This document shows positions 61,021 to 64,000 of a stretch of DNA of 64,000 nucleotides, piece by piece (the stretch's first letter is position 1; every line of letters starts with the position of its first letter). This stretch comes from Spirochaetaceae bacterium (GTDB taxonomy: Bacteria > Spirochaetota > Spirochaetia > Treponematales > Treponemataceae): positions 102,374 through 166,373 of the forward strand of contig JAFZVC010000025.1 in NCBI GenBank assembly GCA_017618015.1, read 5' to 3'. A model generated the notes under the pieces. It saw only the letters and a program-made list of their open reading frames with translations, was not told where the DNA came from and ran no database searches. Position numbers and translations under genes: made by a program.

Positions 61021-62696
61021 TCTGCGTTCTCCAAAGGCAGCTGTAGTTTTATTTCCATGCCGTCATTCTGAGCTGTAAAAAACTCGATTGAGCCGCCAAT
61101 CAGTTCCATTCTGTCTTTCATGCTTCGTAAGCCAAGATGTTCCTTGCTCTTAAGCTTTTTGTCCAAATCTTCAGGATTACAGCCGATTCCGTCATCCGTC
61201 ACATAAATAATCAATGAGCTTCCGTCTTTTTTAATGAAGATAGAAGCCTGTGTCGCGTATGAATGTTTTTCGATGTTTGTAAGTGCTTCCTGAATTACGC
61301 GGAAAAGGTTCTGCGTTTTTTCTTTTTCAAGCACAGGATATTCAAACCCCTCGTCTACCTTGAACACGCACGGAATATGTGTGCGCGAGCTGAACTGCTG
61401 AACGAGCGAGTTGATTATGGAAATAAGCTCCAGCTTGGAAGAATCGCCTTCGTTGTGGGTCGCAAGCTCTGCCGGCGTGAGGTTGTAGCAGATATTCCGC
61501 AGCTTGATGATACAATCGGTCGCAATATCCTCTATTTTTGTCTGCCGCTGTTTTGAAGCATCGTCCACAACAAGGTTCTCTGTTTCAAGGCGAAGTACAC
61601 GGATATCCTGCACAACAGAGTCGTGAATGTCGCGGCTGATTTTTGCCCTTTCCGCTTCCTGAATGCCGAAAATCATCTTGTTGCGCTCAATAAGGGCAGT
61701 GGCGTTTTTCTTACCTTGCTTGATTTTACGTATAATCAGATAAACAACGGAAAGCACAGTGACAGCGAAACACAAGAGCGCAAGAATCTGCAAAATTACC
61801 CGTGATGCAGCTGGACTTTCGCCGTTTTCCTGTTGTGCAGACTGCGTCAATTCCGCTTCATAATTCCGGTCTATCGCCTGCGCCGCGTTAAAAGCTGATG
61901 TGAAGCTTTCGTATTTCGTCGGGATTTCCGCGATGCAGTCATAAACCCACCAGCTTTTTTCATCTGAATCGCAAATTAAAATAGTATAGTCGGTGTTCTG
62001 AAAAATCGCATTCATTTCATATTTAATGTTGTCAGGCTTCGGAAAGTTTTCTTTATTGCTTTCGAACGAAACGATAGAGTGAAACTTGTTGGTTTTTGTG
62101 GAATCTGGCGTGTTGCCCGGTATTTCGTTTTGCTTTCTACAAAGGTATCTGCCGTTTTCATCTTCTATTTGATACAAACTGCTGTATGTCCACCATTCGC
62201 CTGTTTTATTGTCTATTTCATCTTTCAAAAGCCATACGCCCTTTTTGTTCGTTAAAAGATAGCCTATGCCGTCATCCATGTGCTCATGATAAAGCTTGAA
62301 AGATTCGCTGTTGTTTTGGTCCAAGAATGAAACTTGCCACAGTCCGGGCGTGGTGTCATCATCGCCGTTCCTAAAAGCAGATGTAAAATAGAAGTTTTTA
62401 GAAAACGGACTGTAGACAAGCCCACGGATACTTGCAGTTGCTGTAGCTTCGTCCCATATAAGATGCATTTGTATATCTTTGTTGTACAAGCCGTTAACAA
62501 AAGCGTAGATTGCCATATGCCAGGTGTCTTCGTAAAGTGTACGCACCAAAAACAGAGTATTATCTTCGTTTCCGACGCAATCGCACACGTAAGTCCGCTC
62601 GAATACGTCCGCCTGTTCATTCGCGAAAACGCCCGCCGTAAAAATCGTTGTTAAAATGGAAATAGCTGCTGTAAATATGAGATTCCGAGCTTTCAT
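61017..62696 (-). CDS. NarX-like sensor histidine kinase
   Basis: A 559-aa kinase: signal peptide (NLIFTAAISILTTIFTAGVF), a periplasmic sensing region of about 270 residues without recognised domain, one membrane helix near residue 310 (VILQILALLCFAVTVLSVVY), then HisKA_3 with the phospho-acceptor H358 in KISRDIHDSVVQD and a HATPase with VTDDGIGCNPEDL and GLRSMKDRMELIGG. The external sensor may bind a carbohydrate. It is co-transcribed with the response regulator. Confidence 0.92.
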   Translation of the reverse strand: MKARNLIFTAAISILTTIFTAGVFANEQADVFERTYVCDCVGNEDNTLFLVRTLYEDTWHMAIYAFVNGLYNKDIQMHLIWDEATATASIRGLVYSPFSKNFYFTSAFRNGDDDTTPGLWQVSFLDQNNSESFKLYHEHMDDGIGYLLTNKKGVWLLKDEIDNKTGEWWTYSSLYQIEDENGRYLCRKQNEIPGNTPDSTKTNKFHSIVSFESNKENFPKPDNIKYEMNAIFQNTDYTILICDSDEKSWWVYDCIAEIPTKYESFTSAFNAAQAIDRNYEAELTQSAQQENGESPAASRVILQILALLCFAVTVLSVVYLIIRKIKQGKKNATALIERNKMIFGIQEAERAKISRDIHDSVVQDIRVLRLETENLVVDDASKQRQTKIEDIATDCIIKLRNICYNLTPAELATHNEGDSSKLELISIINSLVQQFSSRTHIPCVFKVDEGFEYPVLEKEKTQNLFRVIQEALTNIEKHSYATQASIFIKKDGSSLIIYVTDDGIGCNPEDLDKKLKSKEHLGLRSMKDRMELIGGSIEFFTAQNDGMEIKLQLPLENAE

Positions 62697-62740
62697 ATCA
62701 CTATGTTACTTCATACTGCCGGAATAAAATAGAGTATAAA

Positions 62741-62770
62741 ACTCACAATTTTTCCAAAAAAATTGTGAGT
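62741..62770. repeat. perfect inverted repeat between kinase and cellulase genes
   Basis: ACTCACAATTTTT (62741-62753) and its exact complement (62758-62770) with loop CCAA. It lies between divergent starts, so it is not a terminator; an operator or mRNA hairpin is likely. Confidence 0.75.
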
Positions 62771-62841
62771 TCAACTCTGTATTTTTTCTGTGGAATTTGC
62801 CGGATAATGAAAATCACTTACAACTAAGAGAGGAGATTATT

Positions 62842-64000
62842 ATGAAATCCAGATTGATTTGTGTGTTGCTTGCACTTTTTGTTGCTTGCTTTTCATTTGT
62901 TTCTTGTGCATCGACTGAACCGCTGCCGGAAGTTGATCCGTTGCCTTTTACAAAAGGTGTAAACTTGCTTACTTATTTTGAAACCTGGACTAAAGGCGGA
63001 CTGCCAAGTCTGAGTAAGCATGACGAAACGGACTTTGCTTGCCTTAAAAACATGGGTGTAAATGTAATAAGACTTCCAATTCACTTTGAGAACCTGATGG
63101 AACCGTATGCAACCGGCGAAATCTATGACGTAATTCTTGAAAAACTTGATCAGGTTTGTGACTGGGCAGAAAAATACCAGATTTATCTTGTCATAGACAA
63201 TCATTCCTTCAACTCTGAAGAGGAAGACAACAATCCGCCAACAGCACAATTTTACAAAGAACATCTAGAGGCTGTATGGACACAGCTTGCTCAGCGCTAT
63301 AAGAATAGAAGTAAATACATCATTTATGAAATCATCAATGAACCTAAATCAAAAGGTGATGTTTCTCAAAAGTGGGTCAAAATCCAGCAGGAAATTATTG
63401 ACCTTATCAGAACGTATGATCCTTATCGCGACATAGTTGTTACCAGCGCAGAATTTTCAAGCATAGACACTCTTGTAAAAATGAAACCTTACAACGATCC
63501 TAATCTTATTTATACCTTCCATTTTTACGAGCCCATGATATTCACACATCAGGGAGCTACATGGCTTGGCGAAGGAATGGCTAATGTAAAGGATATGCCT
63601 TTCCCTTATGATAGATCGCGAATGCCAAAACTTAATAAAACAGCTGCTTCAGATGGTTGGGTTCAATATGAGTACGGTGATTATAATAAGATTGGAACTG
63701 AAAAGTATATTAACAGCAGAATAAAGAAAGCGGCGACATGGGCAAAGAAAAACAATGTCCGTCTTTGGTGCGGAGAAATGGGTGCAAAAATCTGGATTAA
63801 TCCACAAGACAGGCTTGCCTGGATAAATGCAACAAGAACAGCCCTGCTTGAAAATGATATTCCTTATTGCTGCTGGGGTCTTGATGGTACAGACGGATTT
63901 TTAAAGGCTGATGATTTTTCCTCGATTTTCCCTTATGACCTTGACAAAGATGCTGTGAAAGCTTACGGCTTTGCCATGCCAGATGAAAAGTTTATGACAA
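62842..64000 (+). CDS. GH5 endoglucanase lipoprotein, C-terminus beyond window
   Basis: The 386 codons visible encode a secreted cellulase. MKSRLICVLLALFVACFSFV ends in a lipobox (VSC, then ASTE), so it should be cell-anchored. The GH5 TIM barrel is clear: GVNLLTYFETWTKGG, MGVNVIRLPIHFENL, IYEIINEPKSKG with the acid-base glutamate, YTFHFYEP, and LWCGEMGAKIW with the nucleophile glutamate. It breaks beta-glucans such as cellulose. GAGGAG precedes the ATG. No stop is reached before the window ends, but nearly all of the barrel is present. Confidence 0.93.
   Translation, partial: MKSRLICVLLALFVACFSFVSCASTEPLPEVDPLPFTKGVNLLTYFETWTKGGLPSLSKHDETDFACLKNMGVNVIRLPIHFENLMEPYATGEIYDVILEKLDQVCDWAEKYQIYLVIDNHSFNSEEEDNNPPTAQFYKEHLEAVWTQLAQRYKNRSKYIIYEIINEPKSKGDVSQKWVKIQQEIIDLIRTYDPYRDIVVTSAEFSSIDTLVKMKPYNDPNLIYTFHFYEPMIFTHQGATWLGEGMANVKDMPFPYDRSRMPKLNKTAASDGWVQYEYGDYNKIGTEKYINSRIKKAATWAKKNNVRLWCGEMGAKIWINPQDRLAWINATRTALLENDIPYCCWGLDGTDGFLKADDFSSIFPYDLDKDAVKAYGFAMPDEKFMT

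Noticed and set aside
1..64000. tRNA and rRNA genes
   Set aside because: No cloverleaf-like stretch with a T-loop or anticodon arm, and no rRNA core, was noticed by eye; a covariance-model search would be decisive.

Overview
The window looks like chromosomal DNA of a host-associated spirochaete, most probably a gut, rumen or oral Treponema (inference). The grounds are an EF-G of the spirochaete/mitochondrial type together with a second EF-G-like GTPase, many short lipobox lipoproteins with BspA-type leucine-rich repeats, Pta-AckA acetate fermentation genes, an HD-GYP protein, a secreted GH5 cellulase, and moderate GC with AT-rich islands at toxin-antitoxin genes. No tRNA, rRNA, IS element, CRISPR array or complete prophage was seen. 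Layout: 1-9 kb holds ackA (its 3' end lies beyond the window), an XRE-cupin regulator, a secreted VWA protein, a retropepsin-like protease pair flanked by short direct repeats, a DUF285-like repeat lipoprotein, a DUF3791/DUF3990 toxin-antitoxin-like trio and two exported proteins. 9-18 kb holds carB and a solitary 1697-aa DUF4011 helicase-nuclease that resembles an antiphage protein. 18-26 kb holds a YtrA-regulated ABC transporter, an HD-GYP phosphodiesterase, lemA with a TPM-domain gene, an ABC exporter and an Rpn-type nuclease. 26-32 kb holds an LRR lipoprotein and a probable operon nfeD-SPFH-deoD-nucleotidyltransferase-manA. 32-42 kb holds an EF-G-like GTPase, a cobalamin riboswitch in front of an exported CbiK-like chelatase lipoprotein, a membrane protein divergent from a 1303-aa composite surface lipoprotein, and an MqsA/DUF4258 pair. 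42-55 kb is housekeeping: an Rpn pseudogene, malQ, a P-loop ATPase, fusA, yhbY, an M32 carboxypeptidase, lipid genes, pta and an ion transporter. 55-64 kb holds a lipoprotein switched out of frame by a nine-G tract, a NUDIX hydrolase, two divergent PIN-toxin modules, a CapA-like protein, and a NarX/NarL-type two-component system divergent from a GH5 cellulase. Three themes cut across the genes. First, about ten genes without a Shine-Dalgarno have a sigma-70-like promoter whose -10 box ends six to nine bases before the ATG, so their mRNAs should be leaderless or nearly so, while almost all other genes have good Shine-Dalgarno sequences. Second, many intergenic gaps are built from strings of short perfect palindromes, one of which appears to interrupt a nuclease gene. 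Third, the accessory gene pool is rich in surface lipoproteins and toxin-antitoxin modules, including one clear candidate for slipped-strand phase variation.
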